Notes: generated from the sequence alone by a model not told the origin. A DNA stretch of 64,000 nucleotides from Dyadobacter sp. 3J3 (GCF_009801115.1 NZ_VTOL01000005.1:1-64000); one strand, 5' to 3'. Positions 32,342 to 42,148 are shown, numbered from the stretch's first letter. Made by a program: numbers and translations.

Positions 32342-34750
32342 CTAATACAAAGCAGGAAAATGAGTCGGATCGGTTTCCTGCATAATTTTGTAAGCTACTT
32401 CGATTACATCATCCATGTTAGGTTTGGTGAAATAATCTCCATCAGAACCATAAGGAGGACGATGCGGTTTCGCTGATATTGTAACAGGTGAAGAATCAAG
32501 CCAGCGATACGCATTTTGCGTTTCCAAAACTTGCTGCATCATGAAAGCCGAAGCACTTCCCGGCACATCTTCATCTGCAAAAATCACCCTGTTCGTTTTC
32601 TTGATTGATTCCAAAATCCGGTGATCCACATCAAAGGGTAATAATGTCTGCACATCAATCACCTCGACTTCAATACCCAGATTATGTAATTGCGTTGCTG
32701 CCTCCATAACTATACGGCACATGGAGCCATAAGTAACGATGGTGACATCTTTCCCTTCTTTCAGGATTTCCGGCTGGCCAAGCGGAATGCAGATTTCTCC
32801 GATATTATCGGGCAGTAACTCCTTTTGGCGATAAGCGTTAAGTGGTTCAACAACAAGAGCCGGATCGTCACCTTTTATCAAAGTATTGTATATACCTGCA
32901 GCCTGCGTGAAATTTCTTGGAACGGCAATATGCATACCACGGACACTGCTGAGCATAGTACCCATAGGAGAACCTGAATGCCAGATTCCTTCAAGGCGAT
33001 GCCCACGCGTACGAATAATTAATGGTGCTTTTTGTCCTCCGGCTGTTCTGTAACGAAGACTTGCAAGGTCATCCGTAAGTGTTGCCAAAGCATAATATAT
33101 ATAATCAAAGTACTGGATCTCAACGATTGGGCGTAAGCCTCTCATGGCCATTCCAATTCCCTGGCCAATAATCGTCGTTTCACGGATTCCGGTATCGGTA
33201 ATTCTTATTTCTCCATACTTTTCCTGTAATCCGGCCAAACCCTGATTTACGTCACCGATCATACCCACATCTTCACCAATAGCCACTACACGTGGATCCT
33301 GGGCAAATAACGCATTGAAGTAGGACCGAATAACTTCACGGCCATCAACCGTTATACTTTCATCAGAAAATACCGGATTCACCGGCTCGACTAACAAAGG
33401 AGATTCATTAGATTCGCTGTATAGCTGGGAATTGTAGCGGACTGCATTTTCTTTCAGTGTATTTTGAAGCCATTCCTGCAAAAGTACGCGGGAAGGCGTG
33501 TTTTCATTCCGAATAAGCCGCAGCGCTTTGCGAACACTAACCGCATTATCACGTCGTACGGGATAATATGTTTTGCTTAGTTCCGTGGCAATAGCCGACA
33601 ACTCTTCTGAGAAAATACTTTCTTTTGCCGTTTTCTGAAGCAATTCTATAGTTTCAAGATGCTCCGTGTCGAGATCTTTGCGATATGCTTTCCAGGCGCG
33701 GTTTCGGGCATCTCTCGCTGTTTCTTTTGCGTCGGCCTCAATGCGTTCGAGCTCTTCATCGGTTGCATAACCATTATTTAAAATCCAGCCACGAAATCTC
33801 AGGTTACAATCGCGGTCATTTTCCCATTGGAGTCGCTGTTTGGATTTATATCTTTCATGCGATCCTGATGATGAATGTCCTTGTGGCTGTGTGAGTTCAG
33901 TAACGTGGACCAGAACGGGTATCTGTTCATTCCTGCAAAGATCAGCAGCTCTTTTGTACGTTTCAATAAGCGCCGGATAATCCCAGCCGTTCACTGTTAT
34001 GATTTCCAGGCCTGCTTCTTCATCATTACGTTGTAATCCGCCAAGTGCTTTTGAAATACTTGATTTGGTAGTCTGATATTCAACCGGAACGGAAATTCCG
34101 TATCCATCATCCCAAACAGACATTAGCAGTGGAATTTGTAAAACACCGGCTGCATTCATCGCCTCCCAAAACATGCCTTGTGAGGTGGACGCGTCACCGA
34201 TTGTTGCAAAAACAATCTCGTTTCCTTTTTTTGAAAAAGTGTCTAAATATTGGATTTCCTTATTTTTCCTGTAAAGTTTAGAAGCATAGGCTAAACCAAC
34301 CGCACGGGGAATCTGGCCGGCTGTCGGGGAAATATCGCATACTGAATTGTATAATTTTGTTTGGTCCAGCCATTTTCCGTTTTCATCCAGCCATCGGGTT
34401 GAAAAGTGTCCGTTCATAGAACGGCCGCCCGTATGTGGCTCATTTTCCAGATCTGCATGGGCATACATTTGTGCAAAAAATTGCTGCCATGTTAAATTCC
34501 CGAGCGATGCTTCGATGGTTTGATCCCTGTAATAGCCTGAGCGAAAATCACCTAGCTTGAATGCCCGCGCCAGAGCAATCTGCGCTACTTCTTTCCCATC
34601 CCCAAAAATTCCGAATTTGGACCGGCCTCCCATGGTATCTTTTCTCCCCAATAAGCTGACTTGCCGACTTTCACAAGCCAGGCGATAATCGTCTGTTATA
34701 TTTTCTTTATTCAAAACACTGGAACCGGTCAAACTATCATTTAAAAGCAT
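32342..34750 (-). CDS. Fused alpha/beta E1 of a 2-oxoacid dehydrogenase
   Basis: The product, about 802 residues from ATG 34750, joins an E1-alpha part (about 1-440) and an E1-beta part (about 465-802: VVAIGEDVGMIGDVNQG, IRITDTGIRETTIIGQGIG, EIQYFDYIYYALATL, SVRGMHIAVPRNFTQAAG). It decarboxylates a branched-chain or related 2-oxoacid with thiamine diphosphate and passes the acyl group to an E2 encoded elsewhere. The thiamine site is unusual: the usual GDG...NN motif reads GDASTSQG near 185 and VWDDGYGISV near 215, as I believe is normal for this Bacteroidota subfamily. It is a single gene after the sugar cassette. Confidence 0.88.
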   Translation of the reverse strand: MLLNDSLTGSSVLNKENITDDYRLACESRQVSLLGRKDTMGGRSKFGIFGDGKEVAQIALARAFKLGDFRSGYYRDQTIEASLGNLTWQQFFAQMYAHADLENEPHTGGRSMNGHFSTRWLDENGKWLDQTKLYNSVCDISPTAGQIPRAVGLAYASKLYRKNKEIQYLDTFSKKGNEIVFATIGDASTSQGMFWEAMNAAGVLQIPLLMSVWDDGYGISVPVEYQTTKSSISKALGGLQRNDEEAGLEIITVNGWDYPALIETYKRAADLCRNEQIPVLVHVTELTQPQGHSSSGSHERYKSKQRLQWENDRDCNLRFRGWILNNGYATDEELERIEADAKETARDARNRAWKAYRKDLDTEHLETIELLQKTAKESIFSEELSAIATELSKTYYPVRRDNAVSVRKALRLIRNENTPSRVLLQEWLQNTLKENAVRYNSQLYSESNESPLLVEPVNPVFSDESITVDGREVIRSYFNALFAQDPRVVAIGEDVGMIGDVNQGLAGLQEKYGEIRITDTGIRETTIIGQGIGMAMRGLRPIVEIQYFDYIYYALATLTDDLASLRYRTAGGQKAPLIIRTRGHRLEGIWHSGSPMGTMLSSVRGMHIAVPRNFTQAAGIYNTLIKGDDPALVVEPLNAYRQKELLPDNIGEICIPLGQPEILKEGKDVTIVTYGSMCRIVMEAATQLHNLGIEVEVIDVQTLLPFDVDHRILESIKKTNRVIFADEDVPGSASAFMMQQVLETQNAYRWLDSSPVTISAKPHRPPYGSDGDYFTKPNMDDVIEVAYKIMQETDPTHFPALY

Positions 34751-34957
34751 AAGCAAACGTTACGGGTTGAAACCGTAGTTAAGTTACATTTTTTTATAAT
34801 GCAGGCCAAAATTATACAGGAAAATAATAATCATAACAACGAATCATAATAAGTTTAAAAGCATTGTTAACATAAGTTAATGTTTACTAAATTTCGTTTT
34901 TAAACTTTAATCTTGTTATTTAAATCAGTTTTACACAAAAACGTTACCACTACAACT

Positions 34958-35356
34958 ATGAAAGTATTCTTTTCCGCGTTGGTTTTACTAGTTGGTTTAA
35001 CCACGGTTAGTTTTGCACAAAAAGGTGTTTTGAAATTCAAAGAAGAAACACACAAGTTTGGTAAAGTTCCTCAGGGAACACCTGTTACAAATGAATTTGT
35101 TTTCACAAACACAGGTACTGATCCTGTTGTGATTTCAAACGTAACTGTTTCATGCGGATGTACAACTCCTGTATGGTCAAAAGCACCTGTATTGCCAGGA
35201 AAAACGGGTATCATCAAAGCAACATTTAACGCTGCTGCTGCTGGTTCTTTCAACAAGCCTGTAACTGTTTTCAGTAACACAGAAGGCGGATCTATTACTT
35301 TATATCTTAACGGAGAAGTTGTTGCAAAAGAAGCAGCAAAAGCTTCCTCGAAGTAA
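34958..35356 (+). CDS. Exported DUF1573 protein
   Basis: The product, 132 residues from ATG 34958, has a clear signal peptide (FFSALVLLVGLTTVSFAQ) and one DUF1573 immunoglobulin-like domain: HKFGKVPQGTPVTNEFVFTN, VVISNVTVSCGCTTPVW, PGKTGIIKATFNAAAAG and FNKPVTVFSN. The SCGCTTP motif with paired Cys is the family hallmark. These are abundant periplasmic or surface proteins in Bacteroidota with no known activity. It is a single gene with a terminator at 35380-35405. Confidence 0.88.
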   Translation: MKVFFSALVLLVGLTTVSFAQKGVLKFKEETHKFGKVPQGTPVTNEFVFTNTGTDPVVISNVTVSCGCTTPVWSKAPVLPGKTGIIKATFNAAAAGSFNKPVTVFSNTEGGSITLYLNGEVVAKEAAKASSK

Positions 35357-35379
35357 TTTTTCTCAAAAAACATTATGTG

Positions 35380-35405
35380 AAAGCCGGCCCAAAAGGTCGG
35401 CTTTT
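35380..35405 (+). terminator. Terminator after DUF1573
   Basis: AAAGCCGGCC at 35380-35389 pairs with GGTCGGCTTT at 35395-35404 (one G-U pair) around a five-base loop, followed by TCTGTTT. Confidence 0.75.
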
Positions 35406-35476
35406 CTGTTTATAGTTAAAGCAAAAAATGATCAATTATTTGTTTTAGCCATGTGAATGAAAATGCTCACCAACCC

Positions 35477-35510
35477 AAGCTATAAGCTAATAGCCACAAG
35501 CTAAAAGCTC
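35477..35510. repeat. AGCT-rich intergenic repeat, copy 2
   Basis: AAGCTATAAGCTAATAGCC followed by ACAAGCTAAAAGCTC is a run of AGCT-centred units directly beside the lptD stop at 35513. On the opposite strand it shares AGCTTTTAGCT with the copy at 10391-10420. No terminator hairpin for lptD is otherwise visible. Confidence 0.3.
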
Positions 35511-35512
35511 GA

Positions 35513-38416
35513 TCAGTATGCCGCCCTATCCTGGAAGGACCGTCTTCTGGTCAGTTTCAAATCCTGGAGAATACTTGATTTAACTTTCAATATAAAGTTA
35601 TAATTACTTACACGTGAAGCACTTCCCGCGAAAGGTGTCCAGCTGAAACTCATGTCCCAACAATGCAGATCACGATAAAGTGTCAAGGTGGTAATGGTAG
35701 GTTTGAAAGCAGTAAAGTCAAAACCGGTTGTTACGCTAATTTTGAAATTGGTTGATAAGCTCAAATCACCCGTTGCATTAATTGCCTGAATTAACATAGC
35801 ATTCGATAAACCAGGTTTGGTTAATCCAAAGTTATAATTCAGTGTTAAATTCCAGGGCACATTAAAATCGACATACATATCTGCATTTCGTCGGATGAAT
35901 TCCCGCTGCTCTTCGGTGACGTTAGCGTCAGGTAAGCCAGTTGTTGTTGCGGCCGGTTTGGTTTTATCAGATTTTTTTGGAGAAAAACTGGTTCCCAGGG
36001 TAAATCCAAGATTTTGTAAATTTGCTAATCCTTGTCCCTTGCTAAGTGCATATTCGTTTACCCGTATTCCCGTTTTATTAGTCTTGTAAACCGGATCTGC
36101 GATATAAGCATAAGGGTCCAGGTTGGCGTTAAAGTTCAGGTTTAAATTCTTCCCAACACGCGCGTTGGCATTAACCGTAATATTGGACAAATTCAAGGAA
36201 TCAGCCATTAAATTATAACTACCTCCAAAACTTAAATTGTCCAGTAAGGATACTTTGGTAAACTGTGCCGCCGCGGTATCACTTTTGGATTTAAGCTTCA
36301 TCTCAAAAGAGTTATTCAAACTGAACGAGATAACACTGGTTGCTTTTCCATTGCTTACGCCGGTACCAATACCATTATATCGGGATAATTTCTTTGTTTC
36401 ACCCAGTTCATTGATCTGCACGGTTTGATAAAAACCGTAATTGTCGCCTGTAAAATCAGGTGTATAAGTATAGGATAAAGTAGGGATAACGGTATGCCGG
36501 ATTGCTTCAAGCCGTTTTCCGCGGACAAAAAATGTCCCATAAAAGCGTGTGTTTATTCCGGCTCCGAAGTTATAGGAATACTGATTTCCTATTTTATTCA
36601 GGGTATCAATATGAACCGTGTTTCCTCCCTTAAAAGTGTATTGATATTGTTTGGTATAAATCTGGCCAGACAAAGACATGCTAGGCGTTAAATTGATAAA
36701 CCGGAAAATTTTAAAGTTTGGAAGCGAAATCGGAATGCTGTAAGTACCGGTAAACTGAGCATCTTTGGCGAATTCCGGTAAATTTGAAATATTGAAAGGT
36801 AACGTCAGCGGGATTATTGCTCCTGTTGAATCAACTGTTCTTCTGATTTTATTATCAACTTTGAAACCAAGACGGGTATAGGAAGTATCAATTAAAGTGA
36901 TTGAATTGGTGAGTGTATAATTTCCGCTAAAATCCATTCCCAAACGGAAACTGTCGTACCATCTAGAACGTCCGCCATTTAATGCAAATGGAGCGATCTG
37001 GTTTACTCCAAAACTGAAATCAGAAGAAATATTGGTTTTCCCACCTACTTTCTTGTTGGTATTAAGTACTCTCTGTCCGAAATTTTGATTTACACGTAAA
37101 CTGGCAGCAGCCCTTAGATACTGTCCCATTGTCCTGTTATACTGAACGGATGAACTTGCGACGTTGGCTGTATATTTGGATACATTTGTTTCCTGCAGCG
37201 AGTTATAATTATTACTGGCAATATTGACGTTGGCAGAAAAGGTCGAGTTGCCCCGCGGTTTTGGCGCATGTGACCAAACCAGATTAAAATCGGATGTTCC
37301 GCCAAGGCCCAGTTGATTTTGGACCTCGTCACTGGATCTGTTTTTATTGTATCGTAAAGAGAAATTACCAGAATATTGGTAACGCTTTGAATAGGTTGTG
37401 GCAAGGCCTAAACCCCAGCTTCCTGTCGAATAAATCTGCCCGGTAACCGAGGCATTGATATATTCACTGATGGCAAAATAATATCCACCATCACGCAGAT
37501 AAAATCCCCGTCCGTTTGGCTCCTGACCGTAAGTTGGGAAAATAATACCTGAAGTCCCGGCTTCTTTCTTTTTTGGAAATGGGAAAAACCCGAATGGAAT
37601 AACAATAGGCAAGGGAACATCGGCAATGACCAGGTTGAAAGGCCCGGAAATAACCTGTTTCTTATTCACCATTTTGATTTTCGGTGCGTTGATGTAATAG
37701 TGCGGATGCGTCAGATTACAGGTTGTATAAATCGATTTCTGAATGTAGAAATTCCCTTCTGTATCTTTTTTTACCCTGTCGCCACGCACGTTCCCATCCC
37801 CTTGCTGGGTTACAATTCCCCTGATAATGGCTTTTTTGGATTTAAAATTATAACGGATTTCTTTCGTGTTATAAGTCTCTGGCCCGTCCTGGAAAATGGG
37901 TTCACCTATCGTTTTTTGGGAAGTTGAATCGTAAGTTCCATGCGCAAGTACTTCGTTAGTTACCCAGTTCAGACGGATATAATTTGCTTTTAGATTAATA
38001 GTGCCATAATTTACCTCCGCGTTCCCGTACAGGTGAACCTGTTTTAAAACCACATCCATAATGGTTGAATCTTCCGCAGTATATTTAACAACATTTTGCA
38101 GATCATCAGGATTTGATAAAGAATCAGCAGCAAGAGAATCGGCAATGGCCATTTTGGCCTTGATGATGGCTGAATCCGCAAGCGTGGAATCTCTTAAAGG
38201 AAGTGTATCTGTTTTGACAATTTTTCCATCCTGAGTTTTGGAAATAGCAGATTTGTCTGTCACCGAAGGCACAGAATTTTTGATTTTGGCTTTCGACGTA
38301 AGAATATCTTTCCCAGATTTCTTTGTGCTTTGCTTCACACATGCCATCGTGCCTAACAGAAGAAACGCAACAAGTCCCAGCGATATAATAATCGCCTTTT
38401 TTTTCAGTTCTAACAA
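35513..38416 (-). CDS. lptD: LptD-like lipopolysaccharide assembly protein
   Basis: LptD is the outer-membrane barrel that places LPS in the outer leaflet. The 967-residue product has a hydrophobic N-terminus (IIISLGLVAFLLLGTMAC), an OstA-type domain (about 100-240: VHLYGNAEVNYGTINLKANY, YNFKSKKAIIRGIVTQQGDG, VRGDRVKKDTEGNFYIQKS), then LPIVIPFGFFPFPKKKEAG and a long barrel with many Asn/Ser/Tyr-rich strands. It is of the Bacteroidota type, lacking the classic LptD disulfide pattern. No ATG precedes the hydrophobic start, so TTG 38416 is used. It is divergent from the amidase gene across 75 bases with back-to-back -7 boxes. Confidence 0.85.
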   Translation of the reverse strand: MLELKKKAIIISLGLVAFLLLGTMACVKQSTKKSGKDILTSKAKIKNSVPSVTDKSAISKTQDGKIVKTDTLPLRDSTLADSAIIKAKMAIADSLAADSLSNPDDLQNVVKYTAEDSTIMDVVLKQVHLYGNAEVNYGTINLKANYIRLNWVTNEVLAHGTYDSTSQKTIGEPIFQDGPETYNTKEIRYNFKSKKAIIRGIVTQQGDGNVRGDRVKKDTEGNFYIQKSIYTTCNLTHPHYYINAPKIKMVNKKQVISGPFNLVIADVPLPIVIPFGFFPFPKKKEAGTSGIIFPTYGQEPNGRGFYLRDGGYYFAISEYINASVTGQIYSTGSWGLGLATTYSKRYQYSGNFSLRYNKNRSSDEVQNQLGLGGTSDFNLVWSHAPKPRGNSTFSANVNIASNNYNSLQETNVSKYTANVASSSVQYNRTMGQYLRAAASLRVNQNFGQRVLNTNKKVGGKTNISSDFSFGVNQIAPFALNGGRSRWYDSFRLGMDFSGNYTLTNSITLIDTSYTRLGFKVDNKIRRTVDSTGAIIPLTLPFNISNLPEFAKDAQFTGTYSIPISLPNFKIFRFINLTPSMSLSGQIYTKQYQYTFKGGNTVHIDTLNKIGNQYSYNFGAGINTRFYGTFFVRGKRLEAIRHTVIPTLSYTYTPDFTGDNYGFYQTVQINELGETKKLSRYNGIGTGVSNGKATSVISFSLNNSFEMKLKSKSDTAAAQFTKVSLLDNLSFGGSYNLMADSLNLSNITVNANARVGKNLNLNFNANLDPYAYIADPVYKTNKTGIRVNEYALSKGQGLANLQNLGFTLGTSFSPKKSDKTKPAATTTGLPDANVTEEQREFIRRNADMYVDFNVPWNLTLNYNFGLTKPGLSNAMLIQAINATGDLSLSTNFKISVTTGFDFTAFKPTITTLTLYRDLHCWDMSFSWTPFAGSASRVSNYNFILKVKSSILQDLKLTRRRSFQDRAAY

Positions 38417-38422
38417 AAGGAG

Positions 38423-38430
38423 TATTTTTG
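38423..38430 (+). promoter_or_regulatory. Candidate -7 box for the amidase gene
   Basis: TATTTTTG (TAnnTTTG) lies 61 bases before the amidase ATG, inside the 75-base gap shared with lptD. A matching box on the other strand lies 12 bases further on. Confidence 0.45.
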
Positions 38431-38442
38431 CATAACGAATGT

Positions 38443-38450
38443 CAAAATTA
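38443..38450 (-). promoter_or_regulatory. Candidate -7 box for lptD
   Basis: On the minus strand this reads TAATTTTG (TAnnTTTG), 26 bases before the lptD start. The two divergent promoters overlap, so lptD and the amidase gene may compete or be controlled together. Confidence 0.45.
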
Positions 38451-38491
38451 GCAGAGAAACTCCTAAAGAATAACGCCGTAACTAAAAAATA

Positions 38492-39289
38492 ATGTTAAAA
38501 GTTCTTAAAATCGTAATCGCAGCGAGTTGTTTGTCTCTTAGTTTGGCCTTCGCTTTTCGGACAGCCCCCGCTTCATATAGTTTGCAAAGTAAGGTAAATG
38601 TTGTGGTAATTGATGCCGGTCATGGCGGTCATGATATCGGAACAAGAGGAAAAAAGGCCAGAGAATCCAATGTTGCACTAAAAATTGCACTAGCACTTGG
38701 ACATAAAATCAAGGAAGATTCTCCGGATGTAAGAGTACTTTACACCCGTGATACGGACGAGTTTATTGAACTTGGCGAGCGTTCTGCTTTCGCTAACAGG
38801 AATAATGCAGATCTTTTTATATCCATACACTGCAACTCTACGCCCAATTCTCACAGCGTTAGAGGAACTGAGACGTACGTGATGGGGTTACACAAGACGA
38901 ATGGTAACCTTGAAGTTGCAAAGCGTGAGAACTCGGTAATTCTTAAAGAAACGAATTACAAGCAAAAATATAAGGGTTTTGATCCGGATTCTCCTTTGGC
39001 GGCTATTATGCTGGCTAACTACCAAAGCGCATTTATTTCGAGTAGCCTGCGTTTTGCGGGACATGTTGAAAAAAAATTCCGTTCAGTTTCTGACCGTGAC
39101 AGCCGGGGTGTTAAGCAGGCAGGGTTTCTGGTATTGTGGAGAACAACAATGCCCAGTGTGCTGATTGAAACCGGATTTTTATCCACACCAGAAGAAGAAG
39201 AATATTTAAATTCCGAAGATGGCCAGGACGAAGTTGCAGAATCGATTCTTCAGGCATTCAAGGTTTATAAAAAACAAATGGATAATTAA
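38492..39289 (+). CDS. N-acetylmuramoyl-L-alanine amidase (Amidase_3)
   Basis: The enzyme cuts the bond between MurNAc and the peptide stem of peptidoglycan, typically during cell separation. The 265-residue product has a signal peptide (about 1-25) and the zinc amidase core: VVVIDAGHGGHDIGTRG near 35, Glu in KARESNVALKIA, LFISIHCNSTPNSHSVRGTE and the catalytic Glu in PSVLIETGFLSTPEEE. All three zinc ligands and the Glu are present. There is no SPOR or LysM domain. It is divergent from lptD and followed after 112 bases by an MlaD-like gene. Confidence 0.92.
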   Translation: MLKVLKIVIAASCLSLSLAFAFRTAPASYSLQSKVNVVVIDAGHGGHDIGTRGKKARESNVALKIALALGHKIKEDSPDVRVLYTRDTDEFIELGERSAFANRNNADLFISIHCNSTPNSHSVRGTETYVMGLHKTNGNLEVAKRENSVILKETNYKQKYKGFDPDSPLAAIMLANYQSAFISSSLRFAGHVEKKFRSVSDRDSRGVKQAGFLVLWRTTMPSVLIETGFLSTPEEEEYLNSEDGQDEVAESILQAFKVYKKQMDN

Positions 39290-39401
39290 ATTTGTCAAAA
39301 GGGTTTTTTGTTGATCAGTTGTCATTCATCAATACGAAATGATTTGTAAACATTTATTATTTTAAGCTTTTGACGAAAGTTGAAAGCCAATTACTAACTT
39401 C

Positions 39402-40370
39402 ATGAAGCTAACAAAAGAGGTAAAGGTCGGGTTAATGGCGGTTATGGCGATGGTCTTATTATATTTTGGCTTCAATATCCTCAAAGGCTCAGACGTATTT
39501 TCCAGGACCTATAAGTACTATGTTATTTACGATAATATTGATGGGTTAACTGCTTCCAATCCGGTACTACTGAATGGTTTAAGTGTTGGGCGGGTGCAGG
39601 AAATCAAATTGTTGCAAAATCAGCAAAACCGTCTTCTGGTGTCACTGGATATTCAGAAAGGAATTATTTTACCAAAGGGAACGGCTGCATTATTAGCTGA
39701 TGGCGGATTGCTGGGCGGAAAAGTGATCCACTTGTCTATGGGAACTTCTTCAGTAAATTTGCATGATAATGACACTTTGCTTGGGAAAAAGGAATCGGGT
39801 ATTTCTGCGGTTTTACAGGAAAAGGCACTGCCGCTGATTACACATGCGGATTCTTTAATCCAAAATCTTGCAGCTGTTGCGGATGGATTTAAGGAGACCG
39901 GGAAAATTTTGAACCAAATGTTGAAAAACTATGATCAGACTGGAAATGCGGTGCAGGGATTAGTTACCGAAAATCGGAAAAATCTCTTGGTTATGACTTC
40001 CAATCTTAACAAATTGTCAGAGTCATTGGTGGAAACGGAAAAAGGATTGAAACCAATTTTAGCCAAAACGGGATCTTTTGCAGATTCTCTTCAGGCGCTG
40101 AGATTAGGTGCAACCGTTCAAAGTGCAAATCAGACAATATCAGAATTAAGACATATATTAGCTGAGGTTGAATCAGGAAAAGGAACAGCCGGAAAACTGA
40201 TAAAAGATGAAACGCTTTATAACAACCTGAACAGCACCATTGTCAGTCTTAATAAACTGATGACGAATTTCAGGGAATATCCGAAACGGTATGTGCATTT
40301 ATCGGTTTTTGGTAAAAAAGATAAAGGGCCGTCAGAATCACCGTTGGATACGACGACGAAAATCAAATAG
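39402..40370 (+). CDS. MlaD/MCE-domain protein
   Basis: The 322-residue product has one N-terminal membrane segment (about 8-27: VGLMAVMAMVLLYFGFNIL), an MCE domain (about 38-115: YVIYDNIDGLTASNPVLLNG, SVGRVQEIKLL, ALLADGGLLGGKVIHLSMG) and a long helical C-terminus likely to form a coiled tunnel. MCE proteins bind and move lipids between inner and outer membranes. The partner MlaE permease and MlaF ATPase are not in the window. Placement after lptD and the amidase gene makes an envelope-maintenance group. Confidence 0.88.
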   Translation: MKLTKEVKVGLMAVMAMVLLYFGFNILKGSDVFSRTYKYYVIYDNIDGLTASNPVLLNGLSVGRVQEIKLLQNQQNRLLVSLDIQKGIILPKGTAALLADGGLLGGKVIHLSMGTSSVNLHDNDTLLGKKESGISAVLQEKALPLITHADSLIQNLAAVADGFKETGKILNQMLKNYDQTGNAVQGLVTENRKNLLVMTSNLNKLSESLVETEKGLKPILAKTGSFADSLQALRLGATVQSANQTISELRHILAEVESGKGTAGKLIKDETLYNNLNSTIVSLNKLMTNFREYPKRYVHLSVFGKKDKGPSESPLDTTTKIK

Positions 40371-40399
40371 CAGTTTCAAGTTAAGGTTCAAATATAGAG

Positions 40400-40430
40400 A
40401 AAGTCGTTTGCTGTAAGCAGACGACTTTTT
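40400..40430. terminator. Terminator after mlaD-like gene
   Basis: AAAGTCGT at 40400-40407 pairs with ACGACTTT at 40421-40428. An inner TGCT/AGCA pair extends the stem, and T-rich sequence follows (TTTGCTTTTG). Confidence 0.8.
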
Positions 40431-40510
40431 TGCTTTTGATAGTAAAGGTTCCAATAAATTTCTACCTTGAATTTGAAATAATTATTGTTTCAAACACATT
40501 TCATCAGGCT

Positions 40511-42124
40511 ATGGCAAATCAGGAAAACACACGGCAGCTCATTGAAAATCTTAATGAGCGATATGAAAAGGTAAAATTAGGCGGGGGACTGAAGAAGATT
40601 GAAAGTCATCATAAAAAAGGGAAATTAACTGCAAGAGAGCGAATAGATTATTTGATCGACACAGATTCTTACTTTTTAGAAATTGGTGCTTTTGCAGGGG
40701 ATGGCATGTACTCAGAGGATGGCGGCTGCCCATCAGGAGGCGTTGTGGCCGGTATCGGAAACATTGCCGGAAAGCAATGTGTGATTGTTGCAAATGACGC
40801 AACGGTTAAGGCCGGTGCCTGGTTTCCGATAACCGCCAAGAAAAATTTACGGGCACAGGAAATCTCCATGGAAAACCTGTTGCCGATTATTTATCTGGTC
40901 GATAGCGCAGGAGTTTATCTCCCTATGCAAGCAGAAGTTTTTGCGGACAAAGAACATTTCGGAAGGATTTTTCGGAATAATGCTAAAATGTCCGCGATGG
41001 GTATTGTTCAGATTTCCGCGATCATGGGAAGTTGTGTGGCGGGTGGAGCTTATTTGCCCATTATGTCCGATGAAGCGATGATCGTGGAAGGAACAGGATC
41101 GGTTTTTCTGGCCGGGCCCTATCTTGTAAAATCTTCTGTGGGAGAAGATGTCGATGCCGAAACTTTGGGGGGAGCTGCGATGCATTGCGAAATTTCCGGT
41201 GTCACGGACAACAAATACCCGGATGATAAAACTTGCCTGGATGCTATCAAAAGGCATATTGATAAAATCGGACAATCAGCTATCGCGGGTTTTGATCGGA
41301 AAATAGCCATAACGCCTGCTCGTTTCCCTGAGGAAATTTATGATATTCTTCCGGTAGACAGGTTGAAGCCTTATGACATGAAACAGATTCTGGAATGCAT
41401 TGTTGATGCTTCTGAACTTGATGAATATAAACCTGATTATGGGAAAACCATTGTTTGTACTTATGCAAGAATTGATGGCTGGGCAGTTGGAATTGTTGCC
41501 AATCAGCGAAAAATGGTAAAATCCGGAAAAGGAGAAATGCAGATGGGCGGTGTTATTTATGGCGAATCGGCGGACAAAGCCGCAAGGTTTATCATGAATT
41601 GTAACCAAAAGAAAATTCCACTGGTTTTTTTTCAGGATGTTACCGGTTTTATGGTGGGAAGTCGTGCGGAGCAGGGTGGGATTATTAAGGATGGGGCAAA
41701 AATGGTGAATGCAGTTGCCAATTCCGTGGTGCCAAAATTTACTTTTATTGTGGGTAATTCATACGGTGCCGGAAATTATGCCATGTGTGGAAAAGCGTAT
41801 GATCCCAGATTAATTTATTCATGGCCAACAGCACAAATGGCGGTAATGAGTGGTACAACAGCTGCAAAAACATTAGTTCAGATTCAAACTGCAACGTTAA
41901 AATCGCAAGGAAAAGAAATTACTCCGGAAGCTGAACAGGAATTGTTAAATGAGATAACGGATCGATATAATGAAGAATTATCACCCTATTATGCCGCAGC
42001 CAGACTTTGGGTTGATGGAATAATTGATCCGGTGGAAACTAGAAAAATTATTTCTGTCGGTATTGAAGCGGCAAATCATGCACCGATTAAAGAGGTATTT
42101 AATGTAGGTGTTATACAGGTATAA
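40511..42124 (+). CDS. Acyl-CoA carboxylase carboxyltransferase subunit
   Basis: The 537-residue product, from ATG 40511, is the biotin-dependent carboxyltransferase subunit, close to methylcrotonyl-CoA carboxylase beta. It has HHKKGKLTARERIDYLID, the first oxyanion segment IMGSCVAGGAYLPIMSDEA and the second IVGNSYGAGNYAMCGKAYDP with SWPTAQMAVMSG. The GNYxMCGxAYxP form favours methylcrotonyl- or geranyl-CoA over propionyl-CoA, hence a role in leucine or branched-acid breakdown; this is inference. The biotin carboxylase subunit is not adjacent. A perfect terminator follows. Confidence 0.88.
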   Translation: MANQENTRQLIENLNERYEKVKLGGGLKKIESHHKKGKLTARERIDYLIDTDSYFLEIGAFAGDGMYSEDGGCPSGGVVAGIGNIAGKQCVIVANDATVKAGAWFPITAKKNLRAQEISMENLLPIIYLVDSAGVYLPMQAEVFADKEHFGRIFRNNAKMSAMGIVQISAIMGSCVAGGAYLPIMSDEAMIVEGTGSVFLAGPYLVKSSVGEDVDAETLGGAAMHCEISGVTDNKYPDDKTCLDAIKRHIDKIGQSAIAGFDRKIAITPARFPEEIYDILPVDRLKPYDMKQILECIVDASELDEYKPDYGKTIVCTYARIDGWAVGIVANQRKMVKSGKGEMQMGGVIYGESADKAARFIMNCNQKKIPLVFFQDVTGFMVGSRAEQGGIIKDGAKMVNAVANSVVPKFTFIVGNSYGAGNYAMCGKAYDPRLIYSWPTAQMAVMSGTTAAKTLVQIQTATLKSQGKEITPEAEQELLNEITDRYNEELSPYYAAARLWVDGIIDPVETRKIISVGIEAANHAPIKEVFNVGVIQV

Positions 42125-42148
42125 GTAGAGAGTTTGAATTTTTTGGAC

